Assembly (NCBI GenBank): GCA_022578965.1
Contig: MU400517.1
Location: 186,001 to 250,000, forward strand
Direction of reading: 5' to 3'
Length of the DNA stretch: 64,000 nt
Source of the DNA: Xylaria sp. FL1777
Lineage: Eukaryota > Ascomycota > Sordariomycetes > Xylariales > Xylariaceae
Shown here: positions 46,396 through 57,664 of the stretch, piece by piece
Position numbering within the stretch: position 1 is the first letter of the stretch
Layout of the letters: every line of letters begins with the position of its first letter
The notes under the pieces: generated by a model
Seen by the model: the letters and a program-made list of their open reading frames with translations, nothing else
The model's database searches: none
What the model was told of the DNA's origin: nothing
Program-made: the position numbers and the translations under genes

Positions 46396-49300
46396 CTAAC
46401 ACTGATTCCGAGATCTATTCATTTTGTATCCCAACGTGTCCGCCTTCCCAACGTCGATGCCAAATCTCAAATTCGTCGCATTACTTTGCTCTCTAGTATC
46501 AGCACTGCTGTCCCACCACCCTAAACTGAAAGACATGCCCTTGAAAGCTTTCTCAAACTGCGGCTTGTCCATCCATTCTGCGCCGACTGGCATATAATAC
46601 CTGCACAGACGACTACCTGCCATTAAAGCCATGACGCTTGCAATAGATAAAGGGTGGCGGGGTAGCGTGCCTTTGATATCAACTAGGTAGGACGCTAATA
46701 TTCCAAGCCCAACTACGGCAGCTAAGACGATCTGCAATACTGTCTTGGAAGTGTAATCTATTGAGAGGCGGGATGTTACGACCGTGACGTTTCCTGCTAA
46801 TTGCTGTTCGGGTATATGAAATGGACTTGCTTCGGTTCTTCTGAAAATGGGCTTGTTGATGACTTGTACCATATACGCGTTATAGAAGGTGTTGACGGCG
46901 TGTATTAGATCGTTGATATGACTAGGCCCAAGCAGGTTTGACAAGTCGCCGTTGTCGACGCCACCCAAATCGAAAGAGACGTAGCTCTCTATGCGGTAGT
47001 TGAATGTATCAGCCCCTTTCTCATCACGAAGGTATTCTGATGTCGACTCGATAGGCGCTGGATCCGAAAAGAAGTCATCAGCCCCAAGCAGTCCACTCCT
47101 ACCAGGCTTGAGGGTCAATAAGGTCTGGACCTGCTGAATCTTCTGCGAGCATACCAGGACGGACATGTTATGTGCTGAGGTATCTTTGTCATCAACGTAC
47201 CCGAATAAGACAACAATAGATGGACACCCGTTGGGATTATTTTTGTATGTATCGGCCTCACCATATTGAAAAATGCTGTCATAGGGACCCATGTGTAAGT
47301 CATAAAGTGCTTCTCTCCAACCGTTATCCCAGCCTTGTTGAACCAAAATATTTCCTGCATTGTCGGGGTTGATGTTTGAGAAGCTCACAAAACTTACGTT
47401 CCCACCAGGACCCCCATGGCACCCGGTTGGAAGGCTGTGAGTGGCGTTGACGATCGTCCCGTCATCTCCGTGGGTGATTTTTATCCGATTTTCTGGTGTT
47501 GCGCTACAATCTAGTTGTGGGCGCAATGCCGCCACCATCAGATTCACTTTTGTGTTATTGCTAGCGCCGCCATCTGACAAGTTAAACCGGCCGTCAATCT
47601 TCTCATCAACCAACGTAACGTTCAAGATTTCCGGCAGTACCAAATCTTTCCAAACCCCTTTTGGAACGGATGAAGCGTTCTGTTGAATTCTATTGAACAG
47701 AATCCCTGCGCGCCCGTCATCAACACTGCTGTTCGTCCAAGCAAGATCCCACGTCGTGCCGGACCAAGCCTCTGCACCTGTGGACAGCTCTACTGACTGC
47801 ACAACCCATAGACCTGATACAATGATAGTCAAGAAGCTTGCAATCAGACTAGAAAGGCTGGAGAATCCTGCACCCAGGTTCCTATCTCGGCAGGACTTGT
47901 ATAAGGCAGAGACAGGAATCAGCCCGAGGAGATTGCAGGTTAAACTCCTTGGAGATGAATCAACAGACCGAAGGGCGCTATAAGGAGTGAGCTTTTTGAC
48001 AGAGAAATCTAAGTTGTCGATAACTGTCGCTATGATGGCTGCTATTATGGCAGTAGAGTATCGAACAGCGTAGGACGAAACGTCAGATGCATCTCGGAGG
48101 CCACTTGTCTTTGACATCTGCCACAATACTTCTAGTACTGCTATTGCAATGAGCGGCAAAGCGAAGGTTAATGCCGCAGTATAAGAGCGAGGCCACAGCA
48201 GGATCTGTGGCCATCGTTTCCTGTTCAAATCTTGGGACCCAGGGGAGGACTTATGAGTAGCATCCTTGTCATTTTCCCTTCCTAGCTTGTAAACACGTCT
48301 TCTCACGCCTTCTGTTGTCTTATGGGATGAGGGTTGCTTGTCAGCAGGCTTAATCCGGAATCTGCCAGCGACCACCTGGGTCATGAAGACATGATCATCC
48401 AACCACCGTCGTAGCTCACTAGTGCGCAGGCCTCCAGCTCCTTGCAGCAAATCTTGCATAGATTTGCTTGCTGATAGTATCGCGGCCAAGGTAGCAATTG
48501 TACTGGGGTCGCCGGAGACACATCTGTTTGGGCGAGTGCGCTCGACAGTGAATGTAAGAATACTCAAAATAATGAGGCCGGCCACCATGAGCCACAGAGA
48601 TATTGGTTGAACGTGAATTTTCTGCTCGAAATAGTCAATCGTTCCATTGACAGGGGGTGAAGTAGTATCTGGAACAAGAAAGGATTGGTGCATTAGCTGA
48701 ATGGTAAGGGTGTCGAACACATCCGTCACAGCCTTGACCATGGTGTCGAGATCAAAGAACTTGTGTAGTGTATTGGCGCCGTCTATACGTCCACCCAGAG
48801 TCCAAATCATTATATCGAAGAACACGTCTTCACTCTGTGTTCCAATCCCATCAGCTACGCTACTAATAGGTGCGTAGCCCGATGCCATGGTATGAATGAG
48901 CTCAGCCAATTGAAAACTGGTCAGGTTAGAGAGCTTTCGTGCAGTTCCAGGATCACCGGAAAGCTCTAGTCTCATCGTATTTGTTAATAGGTCTTGCTCT
49001 AGAGTGGCGTCCTGTATGCTGTAATCAAATTTACACACCGCCGCTGTACCAGTGTTAGAGCCGTTGATATGCCTACTGAAATTTCCTGCAACGAAGGCAA
49101 ATCTGAGATCATCCTTAAGTTGATTATCTAGTGGGATCTTAACGCCCTGGATAAAACTTTTGTCTTCAGAACAGTTAACACGCAGTACGCTGTAGGATTC
49201 TGTCCAAAGGGGATCCTGGATGCCACAGTCCGTTTCACACGTAGAAACTTGCAGACCGGTCGAGAAATAGCCTACAGAACAGGTGGGACTGTCGAGAGTC

Positions 49301-50256
49301 ACATTTACCCAGCCATTCAAAATGGATCCGAAATGTACTTCTGCGCCTTCACAGGTAGTATTGGGTACAAATGCAGTAACTGGTGCCGAGATCCTCGTCG
49401 CATTTCCGTCAAACTTTGGAGTCGTCATTGACTGGTAGGCGAGATCTTTTTGAGTGCCAGACGGGTATGGTAATGAATCGTTGAAGAGTCCATGAAGCGC
49501 ATAAACTGGGCCCTCCGAATCTGATAAGAAATAGTACAATACCGACCCGCTGTCTCCCGCTTTCACGAATGCCTCCGCGCTCCTTTGGCCAGTAACGGTG
49601 CTTAAATAGCCCGAGCCGTCGAACTTTGTAATCAGATTCACCGGCCAAGTACGTGAGAACTCGGTGGGAGAGGATACAAGAAGGGCGGCCGAGGCAATCA
49701 TAACCGCCTTCAAAATGACCACGCCGAGGACCGAGGCTGCAACTGCGAAGTGGCGATTCTTAACAGCTCGGTAGAAGGTTGTGGTTGGCAATGGTGAGAT
49801 GTAGTCGAGCTGAACACTTTTGGAAGAATCTGCGAGATGGTTCTGCATCTCTTTCCACGGCTGAGAAACCTTACAACAGTAGTCAATCTTCCCCCACAGA
49901 CTACTGACGACGGTGAGGACGGCTGTCGGGCCATACGCCCAAGCATAATGATAAGATGAGGTTGCCCCTGCCGGTATTGAAAATCCATTGCTGTTGATGT
50001 CGTATCGCCAGACAGTGATGAGACCAGTCCACAGGGCAGTAAAGCCAACCATAAAAGCAGCTAGTGTTGTCCGCCGAAGCCAAACTGGCTCCCATAGCCT
50101 TGGTTTTGCCTCTTGCAGCGTTGGTTTTCCGGTATGAGGCATTCCGTGACGATCTTGATTAAGCTCCGGGATAGATACAACAAAGGGGGATGTTGGGGGG
50201 TTGATAAGGCTTACATATTCGCTGCTAATCAAGTTCATAAGCTGGAAACAAAGCAC
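46396..50256 (-). CDS. Large DUF3433-type fungal membrane protein
   Basis: One uninterrupted frame of 1286 residues. It has the layout of fungal DUF3433 proteins: two related membrane modules, each with a WxPxxLRRxxLAA or similar entry helix and a GPTAVLTVVSSLWGKIDY-like helix, separated by large, Asn-glycosylation-rich exterior loops. The first module is near residues 55-220; the second begins near WPQILLWPRSYTAALTFALPLIAI. Two further hydrophobic helices follow the loops (ISLWLMVAGLIILSILTF and VLQIVLAAVVGLGILASYLV). Many NxS/T sites and cysteine pairs mark the loops as exterior or luminal. The family has no established biochemical function. MNLISSEY seven codons in is an alternative start. 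Confidence 0.82.
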   Translation of the reverse strand: MLCFQLMNLISSEYVSLINPPTSPFVVSIPELNQDRHGMPHTGKPTLQEAKPRLWEPVWLRRTTLAAFMVGFTALWTGLITVWRYDINSNGFSIPAGATSSYHYAWAYGPTAVLTVVSSLWGKIDYCCKVSQPWKEMQNHLADSSKSVQLDYISPLPTTTFYRAVKNRHFAVAASVLGVVILKAVMIASAALLVSSPTEFSRTWPVNLITKFDGSGYLSTVTGQRSAEAFVKAGDSGSVLYYFLSDSEGPVYALHGLFNDSLPYPSGTQKDLAYQSMTTPKFDGNATRISAPVTAFVPNTTCEGAEVHFGSILNGWVNVTLDSPTCSVGYFSTGLQVSTCETDCGIQDPLWTESYSVLRVNCSEDKSFIQGVKIPLDNQLKDDLRFAFVAGNFSRHINGSNTGTAAVCKFDYSIQDATLEQDLLTNTMRLELSGDPGTARKLSNLTSFQLAELIHTMASGYAPISSVADGIGTQSEDVFFDIMIWTLGGRIDGANTLHKFFDLDTMVKAVTDVFDTLTIQLMHQSFLVPDTTSPPVNGTIDYFEQKIHVQPISLWLMVAGLIILSILTFTVERTRPNRCVSGDPSTIATLAAILSASKSMQDLLQGAGGLRTSELRRWLDDHVFMTQVVAGRFRIKPADKQPSSHKTTEGVRRRVYKLGRENDKDATHKSSPGSQDLNRKRWPQILLWPRSYTAALTFALPLIAIAVLEVLWQMSKTSGLRDASDVSSYAVRYSTAIIAAIIATVIDNLDFSVKKLTPYSALRSVDSSPRSLTCNLLGLIPVSALYKSCRDRNLGAGFSSLSSLIASFLTIIVSGLWVVQSVELSTGAEAWSGTTWDLAWTNSSVDDGRAGILFNRIQQNASSVPKGVWKDLVLPEILNVTLVDEKIDGRFNLSDGGASNNTKVNLMVAALRPQLDCSATPENRIKITHGDDGTIVNATHSLPTGCHGGPGGNVSFVSFSNINPDNAGNILVQQGWDNGWREALYDLHMGPYDSIFQYGEADTYKNNPNGCPSIVVLFGYVDDKDTSAHNMSVLVCSQKIQQVQTLLTLKPGRSGLLGADDFFSDPAPIESTSEYLRDEKGADTFNYRIESYVSFDLGGVDNGDLSNLLGPSHINDLIHAVNTFYNAYMVQVINKPIFRRTEASPFHIPEQQLAGNVTVVTSRLSIDYTSKTVLQIVLAAVVGLGILASYLVDIKGTLPRHPLSIASVMALMAGSRLCRYYMPVGAEWMDKPQFEKAFKGMSFSLGWWDSSADTREQSNATNLRFGIDVGKADTLGYKMNRSRNQC

Positions 50257-51644
50257 CGAAAAAAATCAGAGGACTAGGAAATAATATAGTCCATCACTAG
50301 CACCGGGCTTGTTTCAAAATTTGGGGGCGCTGATAGCCTGCCATTCTCCTTATCCCGGGGCCAAGGGGCAAATTCAAGACTCAAACTTGACGTTACATCT
50401 GTACGAGCGTAGCATGTGTATCGGTCGCGTCAGGCTGTATTAGCAAGCGGTCCAATGTATTATGTATCTCCAATGTAGACGGGCTGAAGAGGTCTTTATC
50501 TGCTATCCAACCCATCTCTCTGGTTATGTGAATGACTGTGGCTTAGCTAAGCTCGACAGTTGCACTTGCTAAGCGCGTTGCCGCCATTCTAGGTGAACGT
50601 CGCATGCATATAAACAGGGGCTGTTGCTCGATATGACTTGGGGTACAGAATATGGAAAGGGGTAAGATTGTGGCGCAGTTGTAGGATCCTATCAAGTTTT
50701 AACCAATTGATTTATAAAGGTTTAAGAGCATAATAGATGGACAGCTTGGCAGATGGACCCCACTAGGTATAGAACTGGCAGTTAACCTGTTCGTAGCGAT
50801 ATGTATCATGCCCTCTCCCTATATTGGGCATTAATGCACTCTATGATACATGTGTAGAACACACCATTTCTCCCACACCAGGAAAGGGAACATGGATTAT
50901 GATGAAAACAACTACCACATATGTATACCTCAGCGCCACTTAACCCTGTCGCAGTAGATCACGATAGGCCAGCTAGGATAGACAAGCGCTAGGCAAAGAT
51001 AGATAACAAGGATCTATAAAACAACGCTCCTACTGCTGTAACCTTAAACCTCGAAAGACACAGCTAAATATAACATGTATACTACCCATAAGTTTAGTGG
51101 TTTTGAGCATACTTAGTCATTATGCCAATGCAATTATCTGTCTGATTATTCAATTCGTGCCTGTGCCTTACTCATTCATACTGAATGCTTCGTAAAGAAA
51201 AAAGAAGCCCCTTCTAATACCATCGCCTACCGATCTGTGAGCAGTGTTCAAGCGAGCAACCGGACTTAATGTGAGAGAAATGTGCGAAGAACTACTGTCA
51301 CGCTAAAATGGACACCGGCACGGCTAAACAATAAGCCGGATAGTCCTCTCGATATTTCAATCGTTTCCTTTGTTATTTACTATCTAGCTTTTAGGACTTA
51401 GATCATTTCAAGACTTTTCAGTTGATCTCTTCTGGAGAGTGCACTGGTCAACTTCCATATAACTAACCGTATATCGAAATCTGCGCCACAACTACTCCAG
51501 ATTTTATAGGAGGTCAGTGGTTGTTGCTAAAAGTTGAGGGATCTGCAAAGTGGGTCATAAAAGGGGTTAAAGAATGCTGCGCTCTCATGGTTTAATCCAA
51601 CCACCACTCTGATCAATGCTTTCAGTATATATAATCCGCGCGAT
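50257..51644. other. Intergenic, no gene seen
   Basis: AT-rich sequence upstream of the DUF3433 gene and downstream of the zinc-finger-like gene. No frame, RNA or repeat could be supported. Confidence 0.45.
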
Positions 51645-54473
51645 CTATTGAGCGAAGCCTCTCAGAGGCTCCCAGAGAATGGTGCCGATCGCCAGGATCG
51701 TCCCCGTAACCGCGAGTCCGTATTGCCCAATTCCGGTGGCGCCTTGAACATCGCTCTTCAGCGCGCCCCAAAGCAGCACGATCAGGGTTACTAAGGCCAG
51801 GACACCAGCTAGTACCAGCGACACGAGAAGCGTGTTAAGCCCCTCGACAATGTAGATGCCCCAGCCGTACGGTATGTCGATGGGGTCGTGAGGCTGTGTG
51901 ACACATTTCAGTTTCTTTCCGACTTTCTTCGGCAACTGGAGAACCGCTAGCTCGCCGAGATGGTCCCCGGGGTTCAGGAACGAATGCATGAAGACGTGGG
52001 GTTGGACTGGCATGGCCCCGATACGTGGCGGGCAGGGTGAGAAGGTGTATTCCTTTTTTTCAACCTCGGTCTGGCTTGGTATGCAATTCCTCTCGTAGTT
52101 GCCCACGCATTCACCCGTGCTGCTTCGGCGCACAAGTTCAAACTGTTGAGAGTTCCCAGCTTTAGCGCTTTGACCTTTTCTTTATTTCTAAAATGCCAGA
52201 TAAGTAAACTTACCTTGATATACTCGACCGTCTTAGGGGCCATGAAGATGTTCTTTATCAGTGGTCCTCTCATTGATTCGTATTTGTTTCGAATAAGGCT
52301 GAACAGGGACACGTCTAATACGATGTTGGTAAGATCAATATGCTCCAGCTTAATTTCATGATGACCAGTGTTTACACAGAGCAGAGATATTTCTTTGTGC
52401 CAGGGGCCAAAACTGGCGGAGTGAAGATGCCACTCGGTTGGACGCCGATAGGTTCCGTTGTACCAAAGATCCCTGCTCCCGACTGAGTGGTGGGACTAGA
52501 TGCCGAGCTAAACGTCTGTGTTGGGGAGTTCGCACTCGTCGATGTTCCCGAGACCGTTATAGAGCTTGCTGATCCAGATGCTGCTTGTGCATATTCTATT
52601 GCTATTTGCCTTCTTGCCGGATGAACATCGATGTATAAAGGTTGTCCGCATCTCTTCCAGTTCATTCCATTAGTATGGGGGTTATTAAAGCTATGCGTCG
52701 TCAACTTACACAAATCCAACTAATCCTCAGTAAGTGATGCGGTCGTTTCGGCCAAAATAACCGACGCAATCTGGCGAATACTTTCGATAATGGAATGCGA
52801 GTCCAATATGTAACCATAATGAATATGTTTGGCCAGGTTTTCTTTTCTCGGCGTTGCTCTGTGCGTGGACTCTGCCTTAGATAGCCTGCAGTGCTGATTG
52901 AGACTGGGCTACATGATCTAGTCACTTCCACCGCACTGCGATCTATTGAGAGGCCATATGCTATTTTTGGCCCTTTGCCAGTATTACTTGCTGATGCGCT
53001 AATCGATGCTAGAAGACTATTCCCAGTTACGCTACCTTGGTGTGACGGGGAGGGGACGAAATTGTTGTACATAGAAGTCAGGTGTGTTTTAGAATCCAGA
53101 GAATATAATAGGTTATTCTTAAAGTGCTGAGTCTTGTTGTCAGTCGTAAAAGGTATCTGATCAATCACACAATCAGGTGTATAAAGGCCCATAGTGGCAT
53201 TTCTCTCGCCCCCCTCGCTGGGTGGTTGGATGTCGGCTGTTGGAAACATAAATTTAGAGACTAAAGTTAGTTAAGAAGAATAAGTAGCGCCTCACCTTTG
53301 CTCTGTGCCTCCTCGTAACATTCCAACTGCGGAGGTTTAAACTGTGGCCCAGTGTCGGACACTGAAGAGTTAAGCGCATGTATCTTCCGAATCTTTTTAG
53401 TTCGACTGAACTCTTCGACGGTCTCTTCTTTGCAACGCGGGCTGTGCCGTCGCCTCACCCGATCTTCCTTGGCTTGATCTACAATGATCCTGTTTGAAAT
53501 CTCATCATATCTTTCAGCTTCTGGTAACACGAAATCAAACGAGCGAATATGATCAGGCTTCGGAATCTCTGAGTATCTTCGAAAGACGTTGTACACGTCA
53601 GTCGAGATTAGTTTATGCCTGTATACGTGATCCAATAGGTAGTAATCCGGACGCATGTCAAGTTCTGAATTCATGCCCTCAAGGATATGCTCGCGTATAT
53701 GCCACATTCTGCGGTTAAAGCTTGTCCTTGGATCAAGATCATTATCGCTACAAAAAACAACGTCGTCGCAAAACCAGCAGACACATTTAGATGGAATGTT
53801 TCCTTTCAGGTGGTCAGACACGGTATGTTCGATCCAGTCATCGACAGCATCGATATCAAACACTTGTTCGCACGCATCGTACCCTTTAAACTCACATGGT
53901 AGTGTTAAGTTTGGGTTGGCTGGGGCCGGCTGGCTATATGGATCAGTGTCTAACATGTCGTTCTCGACACCATTTCTGTCGAATGGGCTGATCTGGAAAG
54001 TGTTGACAGAGGGCGTCTCAGAAATCTGTGAGGAATCTTCATGCCATTTGCGGTCCATGGATTTACTGGATTCTCCCCCCTGCAGCCAGGTATCGATACG
54101 TTGGTTGAGATCTGCTGTGGGGTAATTGGCATCTCTACTGCCGTATGTTTCCTGCGAGACAGCTTTCCCTTTGCCTTTGGACTCTGAATAGAGCTTCTTC
54201 GTGCTATTTAACTTAGTATTTTGGGTCGTATCTAGTCTCAAATACCCCTTTTCTGGATTAGTATCTTGAGCAAGGCTTGGTGTCCTATACGGTGGACAAG
54301 GGTCAGCGGGATCGTAGCCTCTCGCGTTCCAATTGTAGACTACTTTTCTCTCCCTCGCAGTGTAGCTGCAGCTATAATTCCCTAGGGAATGAATCAATAT
54401 ATATTTGTCGACGCTTCCCTAGGCTGGTGCTCACGAGAGAAAGAAGCTCGGCAACTCTGGTATCTAATTGCAT
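51645..54473 (-). CDS. Zinc-finger-like protein with a fungal WxCxCG/CVNTG domain and C-terminal membrane helices
   Basis: Five exons join in phase: 53296 up to about 54397, 52710-53236, 52536-52653, 52214-52482 and 51645-52142. The 5' end is unresolved. The frame at 54397 begins with TTG, and the nearest upstream ATG (54473, MQLDTRVAELLSLV) needs an extra splice that I could not fix. The N-terminal half has a degenerate finger (CEFKGYDACEQVFD ... HTVSDHLKG) and CVCWFC. After a low-complexity stretch comes RISWICRCGQPLY, then LLCVNTGHHEIKLEHIDLTNI, FSPCPP, LQLPKKVG and IPYGWGIYIVEGLN, and finally two membrane helices. This second half matches a domain common in filamentous fungi with no known function. 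Likely role and location are unknown. Confidence 0.68.
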
Positions 54474-55563
54474 CACTAGAGGTGGATAGATATGAACTCT
54501 GATACAAGCTTGCCGGTGTTAGGAAATTGATATCTGGTTGGCTGGCGGCCATCTGAAGCAGGAGCGGGGGTCAAATAAGAAAATAAGAGGGCAAAAGAGG
54601 CAAGGGTAAGAAAATGTAAATGGAGGGAGAACAGATAACTAGAGTCTATCCAAATCAGAGATCGGATGCCCAAGTAAAAGGAAATTTCATGAATGCTCAA
54701 TGAGAGAAAAATTGCACTTTCCCTTAGGTGACGCGGGGTTAGAATCTGCAAGATTAAGTCAGCAAGACAACCGTTTAGGTGGTATCCGGCTGACGCCACC
54801 AGCAGTTTGATGATGTATGCGGAGTTGACAAGAAGGGAGCTAGGCTTTAGTTGCTCAATTTAGTATAATTATTATAAGGCAAGATAGATGTAGCTACTTC
54901 GAATGACCGCTGTTCTGTTCGTTGAAAATTAAGCGGTGATACGTTAGCTAAAAATTCAACGTGTTGCATAGTCAAAGGTCAGTTTCGCCCGTTGCGAGAG
55001 AGTTCTCTAAGCACATCGTCATAAAACGGAGAGGGACGGAGAGGGCTAGGACTAACACACACAGGAAACCTATATTAAATAAACTATAATACTAAAGCGA
55101 TTGTCTATAATAGTAAAAGCTATCGCTTTTAACACAGAATTATGCACTGAAAGACAGGACTGTACTAATGCATGAATCTTCAACTCTAGTCTACTTGGAG
55201 GCTATTCTACACAATGTCCAGTAAGCGCCCCGAATTGTAATCAGTCGCCAATCTAGCGGAATAAACGCTCGGTTTGGCCTTACAGCCATCTAGAAGTATT
55301 TCCCGTACAACACCATCCCATTCAGTTACGTTGACTCCTTGAAGACCTAGCACTAATAACGGGGTAGTGAAAAGTATATGCCTCAGCAGTATTCGATTTT
55401 AGTGTGATTTGGTGTGATCCCACTGCCAAAAAAGATCTAGATATTGCTACTGGATGAGTTCCTTGCAATGAGTCCAGGAGGATGGGATATTCAATGATCC
55501 TTCCAAAATTGAGCCGGTCACCCTCCTCAAACCGAGAAGAGGTAGCATATTGATGCTCTCACA
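54474..55563. other. Intergenic, no gene supported
   Basis: Upstream of the zinc-finger-like gene and downstream of the next minus-strand gene. A short minus-strand frame at 54476-54799 has no motif. The rest is AT-rich and featureless. Confidence 0.4.
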
Positions 55564-57664
55564 TTAGTTTGCTTCGGCCATCTGCTCCGCCAGGCCAATT
55601 CGACCTCTAGGACTGCTGCGCCGAGGTTCGTCTTCGTCATCTATTGCTCTGGCGCTAGCTGGGGTAAATTGGCGAGTACGTTTGATACCCTTGTCGGAGC
55701 CGCTACCAATGCGGCTCTCAGTTGCCGTATTCGGCTCATTACTGCCATGCGTAAATATAATACCTGAGTTTGTTAAGTCATTTCCGAATTCCGGTCCCGA
55801 AAGAGATCGATGAGAGAAGACGCCAGAGAAAGTGCTCTGACTTGGTGGTGAGTTGCTGGTGTTGCTTGTATCGCGGCTTGTTTTACCTAATTGGCCATAA
55901 ACTGACTGTGACACCTTACGCATGTCAATGTGATCTAGATTTGTTGTAGCTTCCATTGCGACCTCGTTGCTCAGTCGGTTTTCTTTCCGTGACTTGATCT
56001 CAGGGGCTGGGATGGCAATACTTGACCCCTGAATCGGAAGAGGATGGGGTTGGTTCAATAACGAATGAGTGAGAGACGTAGCTAGCTCACTCGAGAAACT
56101 TGTGGCACTGGTGGTGAAGAAATCAGTAGAGGGTGGAGTATCTGGTGAGTGTTAGTACAACAAGTGTTGAGCGGACAAGTCTTGAAAAACGGTGGGATGC
56201 ACGAACTTACTCCCCGGAGTCCCCATTTTGTCGATATCTATACCAAGATCATCAACATAGCTCGCATCAGCCAAAGCCGTCGGCGTATTTGCTGGTGCTT
56301 TCGGCGCAATACTGCTAACATCAGGGTCATCAACATTTGAGACCACGAAGTTCATTGGTTGAAAGTCGGTGATGAGTTGAGCACCAGTAGAATTGGATGA
56401 GCTGTAGTCTGGCATGCTAGTATCGGATGTCGATATCTTGCTATGAGTGTTTGTCCTGCGGCTTGAAGGCTTCCCCTTTCCCAGATCAGCCGGCTGAGGG
56501 TGCCCGACAACCCCGAGATTGGTGGGCCAATCAAAGAAAGAAGAGATATCGGCCTTGTTGGGGTTAAAGGGATCCATGTATCCGACCTGGGACGCATTTA
56601 CACCTCGCTGTACAAGGCTTTGGGCATTAGGCATGTTTCCAATGAAGCTATTGGCATTCATCTGAGTTGTATTCGCACATGCCGAATTATACCCGGAGGA
56701 GCCCACTGTGCTCTTTACCAAACTTGATCGTCGGCGTGGAGAGTGAAGATGGGCCTCCGGGCCATCTTCGTGCTGCTGTGAGGGAACAGGCATAGTTGGG
56801 TTGAAAGGACCACGACGCCACATTGCGGGATTCGGCCAGGCAATACCGGAGCTCTCCAAGATGTCTGTCACGTGTGAATATTAGCTTCTATGGTTACTAT
56901 TGATAGAGTAGGGCTAAGATTTACCAAGAGGAGCATGCTGGAATGAGAACGCTACAATATTCTTGACTCGTTCGATAGGTACCGTCAAAGAGTCCCGTGG
57001 AAAACCCTCGCTAATGACGATCTTGATGCGGCCGACCTCGTCAGCCGGGCTCCAGTAACTCTGTCGAAGCAGTTCGCTACGGAATTGGGGAAATTTCAGA
57101 ACCTCGAGGTCACCGTTCTTCGTGAACTCTAGGAGCACAGTCAGCTTATAAAAGTGGCGGCATCTGTGTTGGTTGGCCACACCGAAGCTATGGTTGATGA
57201 GCTGAGGCCACGGGCCGGTACGATTGAACGACGATGTCCTACCAGGGCATTGGGTCAGATACTATGTAGTCCTGCGAACTTAATGATGAGGCGTGGAAAA
57301 CGTACGCGACTAAGCGGCCGTCGATCAGGACCCGAGCCTCAAACTTAACTAACTCTGGGTGCTTGCTGTAGTTCCGGGTGAACTGGCTGACATCTGGCGT
57401 CTTCCAGGAATGAAGAGATATATTGAAAGGGGTTCCCGGTGGAAGGCCGGGCATGAAGCAAGTCATGGTGGGCAAGCCGAAGGAGCCATTGGTATAGGCG
57501 AACTCTACGGGAGGCGGTATGTCAGCCCGTCGCGGAGAGGAGGCAAAGGGAGAGGCGAGAGACTTGCCTGTGTCGTGGACAACGTGACAGTTGGTCTTGA
57601 ACTCCTTCATTGGGACCTTGGAGTCCTTGGGAAACAGGAGCACGTCCCATTCTTCGAACCGCAT
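55564..57664 (-). CDS. Conserved fungal protein of unknown function with a disordered C-terminal half
   Basis: Five exons are proposed: 57568-57664, 57263-57504, 56925-57126, 56211-56864 and 55564-56141, giving about 590 residues. The start is MRFEEWDVLLFPKDS at 57664. The N-terminal globular part (RFEEWDVLLF, TCFMPGLPPGTPF, FEARVLIDGRLVA, RIKIVISEGFPRD, KNIVAFSFQHAPLDILES, IAWPNPAMW) looks like a well-conserved ascomycete domain I cannot name. The C-terminal 350 residues are Ser/Asn/Pro-rich. The first intron (57505-57567) appears to be of the GC-AG class. The second intron is ambiguous: donor at 57262 with acceptor before 57126, or donor at 57279 with acceptor before 57128, both in phase. 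The role is unknown; nuclear location is a guess from the KRTR and PRRRSS basic patches. Confidence 0.72.

Noticed and set aside
54411..54441. A 31-base intron that would link MQLDTRVAELL to the zinc-finger-like frame
   Set aside because: The phase fits but the intron would be shorter than introns usually spliced in fungi.
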